DNA of 64,000 nucleotides, from contig JARLGJ010000014.1 in the NCBI GenBank assembly GCA_031296105.1, forward strand, positions 1 through 64,000, in the 5' to 3' direction. Below, piece after piece: positions 1-9,725 of this stretch (positions are counted from its first letter, which is position 1; each line of letters begins with the position of its first letter). The position numbers and the translations under genes were made by a program. Source of the stretch: Acidobacteriota bacterium (GTDB lineage: Bacteria; Acidobacteriota; Terriglobia; Terriglobales; Acidobacteriaceae). The notes below the pieces were generated by a model. That model saw only the letters and a list, made by a program, of their open reading frames with translations. It was not told the origin of the DNA and searched no databases.

Positions 1-417
1 CCCCGCGCCCTTCATCACCTCAATTCGCTCCAGCGAGGCAAAGGGGAAGGGAATGTCCAGATTGTTGTGGCCGGTCTGCGCGTCGTTCAGCCGCAGCCCG
101 TTCAGCAGAATCAGCGTCTCCTCGTAGCTGGCGCCGCGGATGGAGATGTCTCCCTGCATGCCGGGAACGCGCTGCTGCACGTCCAGCGCCGGGTCCTGCT
201 GCAAGACGTCCACAAAGCTGCGAAAGTTCACCGGCGACTGTCCCACCGGCAAGGTGTCCACGCTGCGGTCAGCCTCTTCCATGGGAATGGCCGGATAACT
301 TCCCGTGACCACCACCTGCTCCTCGCGATGCAGCGTCGACGGTGTTGCGGGATTCTGCGCCGCCTGTTGCGCCCAGGCGGCGCATTGCAAAATAAAAAGG
401 AGAACCAGTTGCTTCAC
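1..417 (-). CDS. TonB-dependent outer-membrane receptor, N-terminal part (partial)
   Basis: The gene runs off the left edge, so only about 139 codons are visible. GTG at 415-417 was chosen because it opens a typical signal peptide (VKQLVLLFILQCAAWA, then QQ). Residues 32-39 (EEQVVVTG) resemble a TonB-box/plug junction. The plug domain follows, with the family hallmarks VDVLQQDPALDVQQR, SIRGASYEET, LILLNGLRLND and a closing ERIEVMKG. Receptors of this family import iron chelates, cobalamin or sugars across the outer membrane using TonB energy; the substrate cannot be told from the plug. It is divergent from a MarR regulator, which may control it. Confidence 0.88.
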   Translation of the reverse strand, partial: MKQLVLLFILQCAAWAQQAAQNPATPSTLHREEQVVVTGSYPAIPMEEADRSVDTLPVGQSPVNFRSFVDVLQQDPALDVQQRVPGMQGDISIRGASYEETLILLNGLRLNDAQTGHNNLDIPFPFASLERIEVMKGAG

Positions 418-500
418 AAGAATGTCCCGTATCGAAATTGGTGCGTTGCCGCGCCCATGGGTATTGTTTCCTCTTGCGCGGCGCGGTTCAAGGATGGTTT

Positions 501-535
501 GATAGTGAGTCAGATAATTGAATGAATCAACTATC
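501..535. promoter_or_regulatory. Imperfect inverted repeat, candidate MarR operator
   Basis: GATAGT at 501-506 is mirrored by ACTATC at 530-535, with further partial symmetry inward (GAGTCA against GAATCA). It lies in the 127-bp divergent gap between the TonB receptor and the MarR gene, just before the MarR ATG at 545. MarR proteins usually bind such palindromes and autoregulate. No footprint evidence is available. Confidence 0.35.
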
Positions 536-544
536 TATAACTTT

Positions 545-991
545 ATGAATATGCGCATCGAAACATTTCTGCAACACAGTCCGATGTTTGCCGCCGGCCG
601 CGCCGCGCGCCGCTTTGACCAGATGGCCACGCGCGCGCTGGCCGCCGACGAGTTGAATTTTCTGGAGGGCCTGGTGCTCGCCGCGCTCTTCTTCGATGAG
701 CCGCGCCCGGTCAAGCCTTCGCGCCTGGCGGAGACTTTCGCCACCACGCGCGGCAACATCAGCCACTGCATTTCGGCCCTGGAGGCGCGCGGGCTGTTGC
801 AGCGCGCCATCGACTCCGACGATGCGCGCTCCTATCTGCTGATGCTGCGTCCGGCGGGCAAGCGCTGCGCCCTGCGCGTCATACGCGCCTTTGACCACTT
901 GCAGTCGGCGTTTGAAAAGGAAGTGGGAAAGACTGAACTCGCTTCGGCGCTCAAGCTGCTCACCCGGATCGAACTTCTCAACATCGAGTAG
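545..991 (+). CDS. MarR-family transcriptional regulator
   Basis: The predicted protein has about 148 residues, normal for MarR. After a short helical N-terminus comes a winged-helix core: helix LNFLEGLVLAALFFDEP, recognition region SRLAETFATTRGNISHCISALEARGLL, and a wing with the typical DDARSYLLMLRPAGKR pattern (the DxR wing signature). A C-terminal dimerisation helix follows. The frame is open upstream to a TTG at 518, but ATG 545 (or 551) is preferred. An inverted repeat overlaps the promoter region. The divergent TonB receptor is the likely target. It ends 4 bp before the convergent ntrX stop. The effector is unknown. Confidence 0.85.
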   Translation: MNMRIETFLQHSPMFAAGRAARRFDQMATRALAADELNFLEGLVLAALFFDEPRPVKPSRLAETFATTRGNISHCISALEARGLLQRAIDSDDARSYLLMLRPAGKRCALRVIRAFDHLQSAFEKEVGKTELASALKLLTRIELLNIE

Positions 992-995
992 AGTT

Positions 996-2345
<1,350 letters not shown>

Positions 2346-2360
2346 CTGCTGCCTTTCTGC

Positions 2361-4598
2361 CTACAAACTTTCCTGCGCCTCGCGGGGAGCCTCGCTGCCC
2401 GCGCGCGGCGCGCTGCCTGCCACCGGCAGTTCCACCAGGAAGCGCGATCCCAGAGGCCGGTTTTCTTCCACGCGGATGTTGCCGCCGTGCTCTTCCAGAA
2501 TGCGCGCCACAATCGCCAGGCCCAGTCCGGTGCCGCGTCCCTTGGTGGAGAAATACGGCAGAAAGAGTTTTTCCTTGGCCTCCTCGGTCAACCCCTGGCC
2601 GGTGTCGGACACTTCCAACTCGGCCATGTCACCGGTCTCGGTCAAGCTGGTGGAGATGCGGATTTCGCGCACCACGCTGTCCTTCATGCTCTCGGCGGCG
2701 TTGTCCACCAGGTTGGCCACCACGCGCTGCATCGCATCGGGATCAGCCAGCACGCGCGGCAGTTCTCCGTCCAGGTTGAGCGACAGGTGAATGCCTTCCA
2801 GCCGTCCGTCGAACATGGCCAGCGCGTTGCGCACAATCGTGTTCAGGTCGGAGTCCTGCGGCTGCGACTGCGGGAAGCGCGCCAGCAGGGAGAACTCGTC
2901 CACCAGTTTGCGCACGGCTTCCACCGCGTTGCCAATCGTCTCGGCGCAGCTCTGCAGCACGGAGCGCGGCGCGGGTTGTCCGCTGGCTTCGCGCTCCAGG
3001 TTGCGCTTGATGCGCTCGGCCGACAGCGCAATCGGCGTCAAGGGATTTTTGATCTCGTGCGCCACGCGGCGCGCCACCTCGCGCCACGCCGCCTGCTTCT
3101 GCGCCTTCAAAAGGTCGCTCAGATCCTCAAAGACAATCACGTATCCCAACCGCCGCCGCGGCTGTCCCGGGCGCGTCATCGACGCCACGGTTACGCCGGT
3201 TTCCAACATGCGGTCGCCGCAGGGAATTTCCATCTGCGTGCCGGTGGTGCCCATGCGGTCCGCCTTGCGCGACAGGCGCCGAATCTCCTCCGAGACCTCC
3301 GCCGATTCCGCCGCGGGAAAGACGTCCACCAGCCGCAGACCCTTCTGCTCGCCGGGATGGATGTCCTTCAACTTGAACATGCGCACCAGCGCATCGTTCA
3401 CGCGCGTCACCTGTCCGGCGGCGTCCAGTGAGAGCACGCCCGAGGGAATACTCTCCAGCAGTGTTTCAATCTGCAGCGAGCGCTCCGCCAAATCCACGTT
3501 GGCCTGTTGCAGCTCGCGGCGGTTGCTCTCCAGTTCGGCGGCCATGCCGTTGAACGACGCCACCAGTTCGCCCAACTCATCGGCGGCGTTCACTTCCACG
3601 CGATAATCCAGGCGGCCTTCGCTGATGGCCTGCGTCGCCTCGGCCAGGGCCGCCACCGGGCGCGTCACCAGTTTGCTCAGCGCCAGCGCCGACCACATGG
3701 TGCCAAACAGCACCAGCAGGGTGATCAGCAGCAAAGCCTGCATATAGGTCTGCCGGATCAGCTTGCGATTGCCGCGCAGCTCCTGGTAGCGGTGCTCGCT
3801 CTGCTCAAGCTGGCCCAGCGCGCCGGCGTAATCCAGCGGCAGCGGCATAATGACGGCGATGTAGCCCAGGTTCTCCACCGGCGCCGTGCCCACCATGTAG
3901 CCGTGGCCATCCATGGAAAACTGCCGCGGACCCTTTTGACCCGCGGCGAGCGGCACGGTTTTGCGCAGCACGCTCCAGGGCTCCGGCGCGCCAAAGCTCG
4001 CCTCAAGCTGTCCCTGGTAGAACGCCAGCACAAAGCCGTCCTGCAGCGTGATCTCGTGTTCGCGCAGTTCCTTGATGAGTGGAGAGAAGTTCCCGCTGCG
4101 GTAAGAGCGCACGGTGTCTTCGTCGGCGGCAATCGACTGTGCTTCGGCCACGGCGTTGCGGCCGGCGTAATCGCGCAGCGCGTTCACCACCGCCACGCTG
4201 CGCCCGTGCACTTCCTCAATCGGCTGCGAGAACCACTTGTCAATCGACCGGTTCATCAGCCCGTAAGCAAAGAAGAACAAGGCCAGCACCGGCCCAAAGG
4301 AGAGCACCAGCGCGCCCAGCACCATCTTGCTGCGGAAGCGCGAGCCGGCCACTCCCGACTGCCGCTCCAGGTACAGCTTGATCACCGTGCGCAGCAGCAC
4401 AAAGATCAGCGCCACCAGGGCCATGAAGATCAGCGTGGAAAGCGCGATGAGGGCGAAGATCTGCCCCAGAGAGTCCGGCCGCAGAAACTTCAGGTTAAAG
4501 GCCGCCTGGGAGACGATGATGACCAGCAACACGGTAATTCCCACGCCCAAAAGCACGAGACGGCGGCGGCGCGAGCGGGTTGGCGGTGCGGTGGGCAC
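2361..4598 (-). CDS. ntrY: NtrY-like membrane sensor histidine kinase
   Basis: A kinase of about 745 residues. It has two N-terminal membrane helices (VLLGVGITVLLVIIVSQAAF and the next stretch), a third near GALVLSFGPVLALFFFAYGL, a long extracytoplasmic sensor region, and a fourth helix (QALLLITLLVLFGTMWSALAL). A HAMP domain (RPVAALAEATQAISEGRLDYRV), a PAS domain (LLESIPSGVLSLDAAG), the H-box RVAHEIKNPLTP and an ATPase domain (VDNAAESM, DTGQGL, GRGTGLGLAIV) follow. This order is that of NtrY. The start is uncertain: GTG 4598 is used, but the frame is open to TTG 4643 and neither has a strong Shine-Dalgarno site. It precedes ntrX and may be co-transcribed with the glycosylase gene upstream. 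Confidence 0.9.
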   Translation of the reverse strand: MPTAPPTRSRRRRLVLLGVGITVLLVIIVSQAAFNLKFLRPDSLGQIFALIALSTLIFMALVALIFVLLRTVIKLYLERQSGVAGSRFRSKMVLGALVLSFGPVLALFFFAYGLMNRSIDKWFSQPIEEVHGRSVAVVNALRDYAGRNAVAEAQSIAADEDTVRSYRSGNFSPLIKELREHEITLQDGFVLAFYQGQLEASFGAPEPWSVLRKTVPLAAGQKGPRQFSMDGHGYMVGTAPVENLGYIAVIMPLPLDYAGALGQLEQSEHRYQELRGNRKLIRQTYMQALLLITLLVLFGTMWSALALSKLVTRPVAALAEATQAISEGRLDYRVEVNAADELGELVASFNGMAAELESNRRELQQANVDLAERSLQIETLLESIPSGVLSLDAAGQVTRVNDALVRMFKLKDIHPGEQKGLRLVDVFPAAESAEVSEEIRRLSRKADRMGTTGTQMEIPCGDRMLETGVTVASMTRPGQPRRRLGYVIVFEDLSDLLKAQKQAAWREVARRVAHEIKNPLTPIALSAERIKRNLEREASGQPAPRSVLQSCAETIGNAVEAVRKLVDEFSLLARFPQSQPQDSDLNTIVRNALAMFDGRLEGIHLSLNLDGELPRVLADPDAMQRVVANLVDNAAESMKDSVVREIRISTSLTETGDMAELEVSDTGQGLTEEAKEKLFLPYFSTKGRGTGLGLAIVARILEEHGGNIRVEENRPLGSRFLVELPVAGSAPRAGSEAPREAQESL

Positions 4599-4713
4599 GG
4601 TCTTGGCTATGAGTTTAGTGCAAAAAAGAGACAATAATTGCAAATATTACAAAACAGAACTTCGTAGCCCGCGCCTTCCGCGAAGGTGCCCGATCCGGGA
4701 AGACAGGGCCGCC

Positions 4714-5484
4714 TTACAACTTTGCTTTTCCGCTGGGCAGGAACTCACGCAGCGGACACTCCTCGCAACGAGCTTCTTTCTTCAGGCAGAAGTGCTTGGC
4801 GGTTTGCACCAAAAGAGCGTGGAACTCGTTGTAATCATGTGACTTGGCGCTGCGTGGCAGCCGCGAGGCCGCGGACGGCGGATGGATTTCCAGGGTCACG
4901 CCCAGCTCGCCTGGCTTCTCGGCCGTGCCCAATCCGGCGGCAAAAGCCTCTTCCACGGCCAGCCGAATCCCTTCGTAAGCGTCGCCGGCGCGGGACAGCC
5001 CATGGCGCTCGAAGATGCGGCGCGTGTAGGTGTCCACCACAAAGACTTCGTGCTGTGCGGCGTACAGCAGAATGGAGTCGGCGGTCTCCGGGCCAATGCC
5101 TTTCAGCGCCAAAAGCTCGGCGCGCAATTGCCCGGTGGGCTGGGCGAACATGCGCCGCAGGCTGCCGCCGTGGCGCGTCTCCAGGTGCGCGGCAAATAGC
5201 TTGAGCCGCTCCGCCTTTTGCCGGAAGTAGCCGGCCGGGCGTACCAATTCTTCCAGCTTGCTGATTTCCATCTGCAGAATTGCCTGCGGCGTAAGCGTCT
5301 GGGCGCGGCGCAGGTTCTCCATCGCCAGTTCGACGTTGGTCCAGGCCGTGTTTTGCGTCAGGTAAGCCCCCAGGATCACCTCGAAAGCGGATGCGGCGGG
5401 CCACCAGTTCTGCGGGCCCATCGTGGCCTGCAGGCGGCGGAAGAGGATCGCAATCAGTTGGGGACGGCTGGGCGAAAGAATCAT
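4714..5484 (-). CDS. Endonuclease III-superfamily DNA glycosylase (MpgII-like)
   Basis: The 256-residue HhH-GPD protein acts in base excision repair. The helix-hairpin-helix is LALKGIGPETADSILLYA and the catalytic Asp is in VFVVDTYTRR. The position of the AP-lyase lysine of E. coli Nth (GVGRKTA) is Glu here (GIGPETA), as I recall for MpgII-type 3-methyladenine glycosylases, so it is probably monofunctional. The Fe-S loop reads C-x6-C-x2-C near the C-terminus, but the expected fourth cysteine (x5 later) is Leu. The enzyme may therefore have a three-cysteine or missing cluster. It lies 70-115 bp upstream of the NtrY-like gene on the same strand. Confidence 0.82.
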   Translation of the reverse strand: MILSPSRPQLIAILFRRLQATMGPQNWWPAASAFEVILGAYLTQNTAWTNVELAMENLRRAQTLTPQAILQMEISKLEELVRPAGYFRQKAERLKLFAAHLETRHGGSLRRMFAQPTGQLRAELLALKGIGPETADSILLYAAQHEVFVVDTYTRRIFERHGLSRAGDAYEGIRLAVEEAFAAGLGTAEKPGELGVTLEIHPPSAASRLPRSAKSHDYNEFHALLVQTAKHFCLKKEARCEECPLREFLPSGKAKL

Positions 5485-5564
5485 GCCGACAGTTTACCGA
5501 ATAGGTTCGTTACCTTGGTGAGATGGAGTTGACCCTTCGTCATGACTCAGCAGCGTCCCTGCAA

Positions 5565-5592
5565 TTGACAATTAGTGTCAAGCTGCTAGTCT
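5565..5592 (+). promoter_or_regulatory. Candidate pil operon promoter with palindrome over the -35
   Basis: TTGACA at 5565-5570 matches a sigma-70 -35 box exactly. It is also the left arm of a perfect inverted repeat TTGACA-ATTAG-TGTCAA (5565-5581). A weak -10 (TAGTCT, 5587-5592) sits 16 bp away. The pilB start is about 140 bp downstream, so a long leader is implied. A protein bound to the palindrome would occlude the promoter. Confidence 0.4.
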
Positions 5593-5734
5593 GCATTTAT
5601 AAGCGGCAGGATGCTCTTGCCCTGTGGTTTGCGCCACATTCGTGGGCAGGAGAGGCATGACGCTCAAATCGCGGCGCGTGCGCCGGGCAAGTGCCGTCGC
5701 GTGATCAGTCATTTCTTCCGGTGAGGTTTATCAG

Positions 5735-7312
5735 GTGGCGACTCCTTCCAAGGGCACCCAGATTGCAGCCTGGGATCCCTCCAACTATGTCATCGATCCC
5801 AAGATCGTCAAAACGGTCTCGCAGGACATCGCGCACAAGTACAAGGCGCTGGCGTTGAACCGCATTGGCCAGACGCTGCAGGTGGCCATGGCCGACCCGA
5901 CGAACTTCCGCGCCATTGACGATTTAAAGTTCATCACCGGCCTGGACATCGAGCCTCTGCGCGGCTCGGAGGCGGCCATCATGGACGCCATCGAGTATGC
6001 CTACAACATCCCCGAGCCGAATCCCGAGGAGATGTTGTCGCTCGACGGCACCAGTGACGATTTCAGCATGGAGGACGACGAAGATGGCATGGAGTTGGAG
6101 GAGGAGGTCTCCATTGCCGATCTGGAGGCTGCCGCCGGCGAGCCCAACATTGTGCAGATCGTCTCGGTCATCCTGCGCGAGGCGGTGAAGGCCAAAGCCA
6201 GCGACGTTCACCTGGAGCCTTACGAAAAGGAATACCGCGTCCGCATCCGCGTGGATGGCGTGTTGCAGGAATTGATGAAGCCGCCGCTCAAGACGCGCGA
6301 TGCCATCATCTCCCGCATCAAGATTCTGGCCCGCCTGGACATCAGCGAAAAGCGTCTGCCGCAGGATGGACGCATCATGCTGCGCATGCGCATCGAGGGC
6401 CGCCGCCGCCAGCTCGATTGGCGTGTCAGCACCCTGCCCACTCTGTGGGGCGAAAAGATCGTGATGCGTCTTCTGGACAAGGACAACCTGCGCCTGGACA
6501 TGACGCAACTCGGCTTCGAGCCGGAATCGCTCGACAAGTTCCAGAAGGCCATCCTCAAGCCCTACGGCATGGTGCTGGTCACCGGCCCCACGGGTTCCGG
6601 TAAAACCAACACGCTGTACTCGGCCATCTCTCTGCTCAACAAGCCGGACACCAATATCATGACCGCCGAGGATCCGGTCGAATTTCAGTTGCAGGGCGTC
6701 AACCAGGTGCAGATGAAGGAGCAGATTGGCCTCAACTTTGCCGCCGCCCTGCGCAGCTTCCTGCGCCAGGATCCCAACATCATCCTCGTCGGCGAAATCC
6801 GTGACTTTGAGACCGCTGAAATCGCCATCAAGGCCGCCCTTACCGGCCACCTGGTGTTGAGCACCCTGCACACCAACGGCGCGCCGGAGACCGTTTCGCG
6901 ATTGATGAACATGGGCATTGAGCCTTTCCTGGTGGCCACCTCGATTCACCTGATCGTAGCCCAGCGCCTCATCCGCCGCATCTGCACCAACTGCATTCAA
7001 CAGGTTGCCGTGCCGGCGCAAGCCCTGCTCAAGGCGGGCTTTTCCGCCGAAGAAGCGCGCTCGGTGAAGGTGATGAAGGGCCGCGGCTGCGAGAAGTGCA
7101 ACAACAGCGGCTACAAGGGACGCACCGCGCTTTACGAAGTCATGGAAGTGGATGACGCGCTGCGCGAGCTGATCCTGATCGGCGCCTCGTCGCTGGAGCT
7201 GAAGAAGAAGGCCATTGAGAATGGCATGCTCACCCTGCGCCGCAGCGGTCTGCGCAAGATCATGGCCGGACAGACCACCATGGACGAAGTGTTGCGCGAA
7301 ACCGTGAACTAA
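5735..7312 (+). CDS. pilB: Type IV pilus assembly ATPase PilB
   Basis: The 525-residue cytoplasmic hexameric ATPase drives pilus extension. Domains: an N-terminal MshEN-like domain (IDPKIVKTVSQDIAHKYKAL ... VAMADPTN), a very acidic linker near residues 100-130 (DDFSMEDDEDGMELEEE), then the GspE core. The core has Walker A GPTGSGKT, Asp box TAEDPVEF, Walker B NIILVGEIRD and His box LVLSTLHTNGAP. A zinc-binding CTNC ... CEKCNNSGY region near the C-terminus is typical of PilB. Start GTG 5735 follows a weak GTGAGG. It is first in pilB-pilT-pilC-pilS-pilR. No pilin gene is in the window. Confidence 0.95.
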   Translation: MATPSKGTQIAAWDPSNYVIDPKIVKTVSQDIAHKYKALALNRIGQTLQVAMADPTNFRAIDDLKFITGLDIEPLRGSEAAIMDAIEYAYNIPEPNPEEMLSLDGTSDDFSMEDDEDGMELEEEVSIADLEAAAGEPNIVQIVSVILREAVKAKASDVHLEPYEKEYRVRIRVDGVLQELMKPPLKTRDAIISRIKILARLDISEKRLPQDGRIMLRMRIEGRRRQLDWRVSTLPTLWGEKIVMRLLDKDNLRLDMTQLGFEPESLDKFQKAILKPYGMVLVTGPTGSGKTNTLYSAISLLNKPDTNIMTAEDPVEFQLQGVNQVQMKEQIGLNFAAALRSFLRQDPNIILVGEIRDFETAEIAIKAALTGHLVLSTLHTNGAPETVSRLMNMGIEPFLVATSIHLIVAQRLIRRICTNCIQQVAVPAQALLKAGFSAEEARSVKVMKGRGCEKCNNSGYKGRTALYEVMEVDDALRELILIGASSLELKKKAIENGMLTLRRSGLRKIMAGQTTMDEVLRETVN

Positions 7313-7366
7313 CAAATCGCCGCCTCCCATTTGGAGGCGCGCGATGGGACAAGGCAAGGAGAAACG

Positions 7367-8479
7367 ATGGCGGTAACCCTTAGCGATCTGTTGAAGAGGC
7401 TGCTGGAACTCAGCGGCAGCGATCTTCACATCACCACCAATTCTCCTCCCCAGGTGCGCGTCCACGGTCACCTTCAGCCTCTGGATATGCCTCCCCTCGG
7501 CCCGGCCGACACCAAGCAGCTTGCCTACTCGGTGATGACCGATGCGCAGAAGCACCGCTTCGAGGAAGATTTCGAGCTCGACTTCTCCTTCGGCCTCAAG
7601 GGATTGGCCCGCTTCCGCGCCAACATCTTCAATCAGCGCGGCGCGGTGGCCGCGGTCTTCCGCGTCATTCCCTTTGAGATCAAGAGCTTTGCCCAGCTCA
7701 ATTTGCCACCCGTGGTCAGCAAACTCTGCGACCGCCCGCGCGGATTGATTCTGGTGACGGGGCCAACCGGCTCGGGCAAATCTACGACGCTGGCCGCCAT
7801 GCTGGACAAGATCAACAGCGAGCGCCACGAGCACATCATCACCATTGAGGATCCGATCGAGTTCGTGCATCCGCACAAGAACTGCCTGGTCAACCAGCGC
7901 GAGATTCACCAGGACACCAAGAGCTTTTCGGCCGCTCTGCGCGCCGCCCTGCGTGAAGATCCCGACGTGGTGCTGATCGGTGAAATGCGCGACCTGGAGA
8001 CCATCGAGTCCGCGCTGCGCATTGCGGAAACCGGCCACTTGACCTTTGGCACCTTGCACACCAACTCGGCGTCGTCCACCATTAACCGCGTGATCGACGT
8101 TTTCCCGGCGCACCAGCAGCCGCAGATTCGCGCCCAGCTTTCGCTCGTGCTGGAAGGCGTGCTCTGCCAGGCGTTGTTGCCCAAGGCCGGCGGACAGGGG
8201 CGCGCCATGGCCATGGAAATCCTGGTGCCCAACCCCGCCATCCGCAACCTGATCCGCGAGGACAAGATTCACCAGATCTACTCCTCCATGCAGTCGGGCC
8301 AGGATAAGTACGGCATGCAGACCTTCAATCAATCGCTGATGACCTTGTACCTGCAAAAGTCGATCACCCTGGAGGCGGCGCTGCTGCGCTCCTCCAACCC
8401 GGACGAATTGCAGGATATGATCAACCGCGCCATGGCCTCCACCAAGCAGGGTTCCAGCCTGCTTGGCGGGCGCAAGTAA
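7367..8479 (+). CDS. pilT: Twitching motility retraction ATPase PilT
   Basis: The 370-residue hexameric ATPase depolymerises the pilus. Visible motifs: N-terminal PAS-like domain (LLKRLLELSGSDLHITTNSPPQVR), Walker A GPTGSGKST, Asp box TIEDPIEFVH, Walker B DVVLIGEMRDLETI, His box LTFGTLHTNSA and the PilT-specific retraction segment near AIRNLIREDKIHQIYSSMQ. ATG 7367 is chosen because AAGGAG lies 5 bp upstream, although the frame is open to a TTG at 7331. It is 54 bp after pilB and 24 bp before pilC, clearly the same transcript. Confidence 0.96.
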   Translation: MAVTLSDLLKRLLELSGSDLHITTNSPPQVRVHGHLQPLDMPPLGPADTKQLAYSVMTDAQKHRFEEDFELDFSFGLKGLARFRANIFNQRGAVAAVFRVIPFEIKSFAQLNLPPVVSKLCDRPRGLILVTGPTGSGKSTTLAAMLDKINSERHEHIITIEDPIEFVHPHKNCLVNQREIHQDTKSFSAALRAALREDPDVVLIGEMRDLETIESALRIAETGHLTFGTLHTNSASSTINRVIDVFPAHQQPQIRAQLSLVLEGVLCQALLPKAGGQGRAMAMEILVPNPAIRNLIREDKIHQIYSSMQSGQDKYGMQTFNQSLMTLYLQKSITLEAALLRSSNPDELQDMINRAMASTKQGSSLLGGRK

Positions 8480-8503
8480 CTTACTGGGAAGAGAGACGAA
8501 ACG

Positions 8504-9712
8504 ATGCCGGTCTTTACCTTTCAAGGCACCAACTCGGCGGGCGAAAAGGTCCAGGGCGAGCGTGCCGCGGAAAACAAGCAGGTACTGCGCGCCGCGTTGG
8601 CCCGCGAACGCATTCAGGCCAACGTCATTCGCGAAAAAGGCGGCAAGGCGCTGAACTTCCGCATTGGCGGCGGTTCGGTCAACGCCAAGGAAGCCGCGGT
8701 TTTTTTCCGCCAGTTCTCGGTCATGATCGATGCCGGCCTGCCCCTGGTGCAGTGTCTGGAGATTCTGGCCAGCAACCAGCAGAACCAGTTCTTCAAGGAA
8801 TGCCTGATGGGCGTGCGCACCTCGGTGGAAGGCGGCTCTACGCTGGCCAACGCCATGCGCGCCTATCCCAAGGTCTTTGACGATCTGACCACCAACATGA
8901 TCGAAGCCGGTGAAACCGGCGGTATTCTCGACATCATCTTGCAGCGTATTTCGCAGTACGTGGAAAAGGCCGTCAAGATGCGCGCCGCCATCAAGTCGGC
9001 GCTCGTCTATCCGGTCTCGGTCATTGTCATCGCCCTTCTGGTGGTGGGCGCGCTGCTCAAGTTCGTGGTGCCCATCTTCGCCAACCTTTTTGTCGGCCTT
9101 GGTGTGGATCTTCCGGCCTCCACTAAGTTTGTCATCGGGCTTTCCGATTTCGTCAGCCACTTCTGGTGGCTCATCTTCCTCTCGGTGGGCATCCTGTACG
9201 CCGTGCTCAAGTTTGTGCGCACCACGCCGGACGGCCTCTACGCTACCGATAAGATCCTGCTGAACCTGCCGGTCTTTGGCGCCGTGCTGCGCAAAATCGC
9301 CGTGGCTCGCTTCACCCGCACCCTGGGCACGCTCATCAGCTCCGGCGTGCCCATTCTCGACGGCCTGGCCATTACCGCCCGCACCGCCGGCAACGCTGTG
9401 CTGGAGCGCGCGCTGATGGGCGTCCGCAAGTCGATTGAAGAAGGCCGCACCATCGTCGATCCCCTGCGCGAATGCGGCGTCTTCCCCAACATGGTCACCC
9501 AGATGATCGGCGTTGGCGAAGCCACCGGCGCCATGGACAACATGTTGCAGAAGGTCGCCGACTTCTACGAGGACGAAGTGGACGCCGCCACCAAGGACAT
9601 GCTGGCCCTCATGGAACCCATGCTGATCAGCTTCCTCGGCGTGGCCGTCGGCGGCATTGTGATTTCGCTCTACATGCCGCTGTTCTCCATGATCGCCAAG
9701 CTCTCCGGCTGA
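8504..9712 (+). CDS. pilC: Type IV pilus inner-membrane platform protein PilC
   Basis: The 402-residue member of the GspF/PilC family anchors the pilus motor in the inner membrane. It begins with the usual MPVFTFQGTNSAGEKVQGER. It has two GspF repeats: FFRQFSVMIDAGLPLVQCLEIL with the membrane helix VYPVSVIVIALLVVGALLKF, and FTRTLGTLISSGVPILDGLAI with the C-terminal helix PMLISFLGVAVGGIVISLY. Length is normal. It lies 24 bp after pilT and 13 bp before the sensor kinase. Confidence 0.95.
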   Translation: MPVFTFQGTNSAGEKVQGERAAENKQVLRAALARERIQANVIREKGGKALNFRIGGGSVNAKEAAVFFRQFSVMIDAGLPLVQCLEILASNQQNQFFKECLMGVRTSVEGGSTLANAMRAYPKVFDDLTTNMIEAGETGGILDIILQRISQYVEKAVKMRAAIKSALVYPVSVIVIALLVVGALLKFVVPIFANLFVGLGVDLPASTKFVIGLSDFVSHFWWLIFLSVGILYAVLKFVRTTPDGLYATDKILLNLPVFGAVLRKIAVARFTRTLGTLISSGVPILDGLAITARTAGNAVLERALMGVRKSIEEGRTIVDPLRECGVFPNMVTQMIGVGEATGAMDNMLQKVADFYEDEVDAATKDMLALMEPMLISFLGVAVGGIVISLYMPLFSMIAKLSG

Positions 9713-9725
9713 TCGGGGAGGATTC

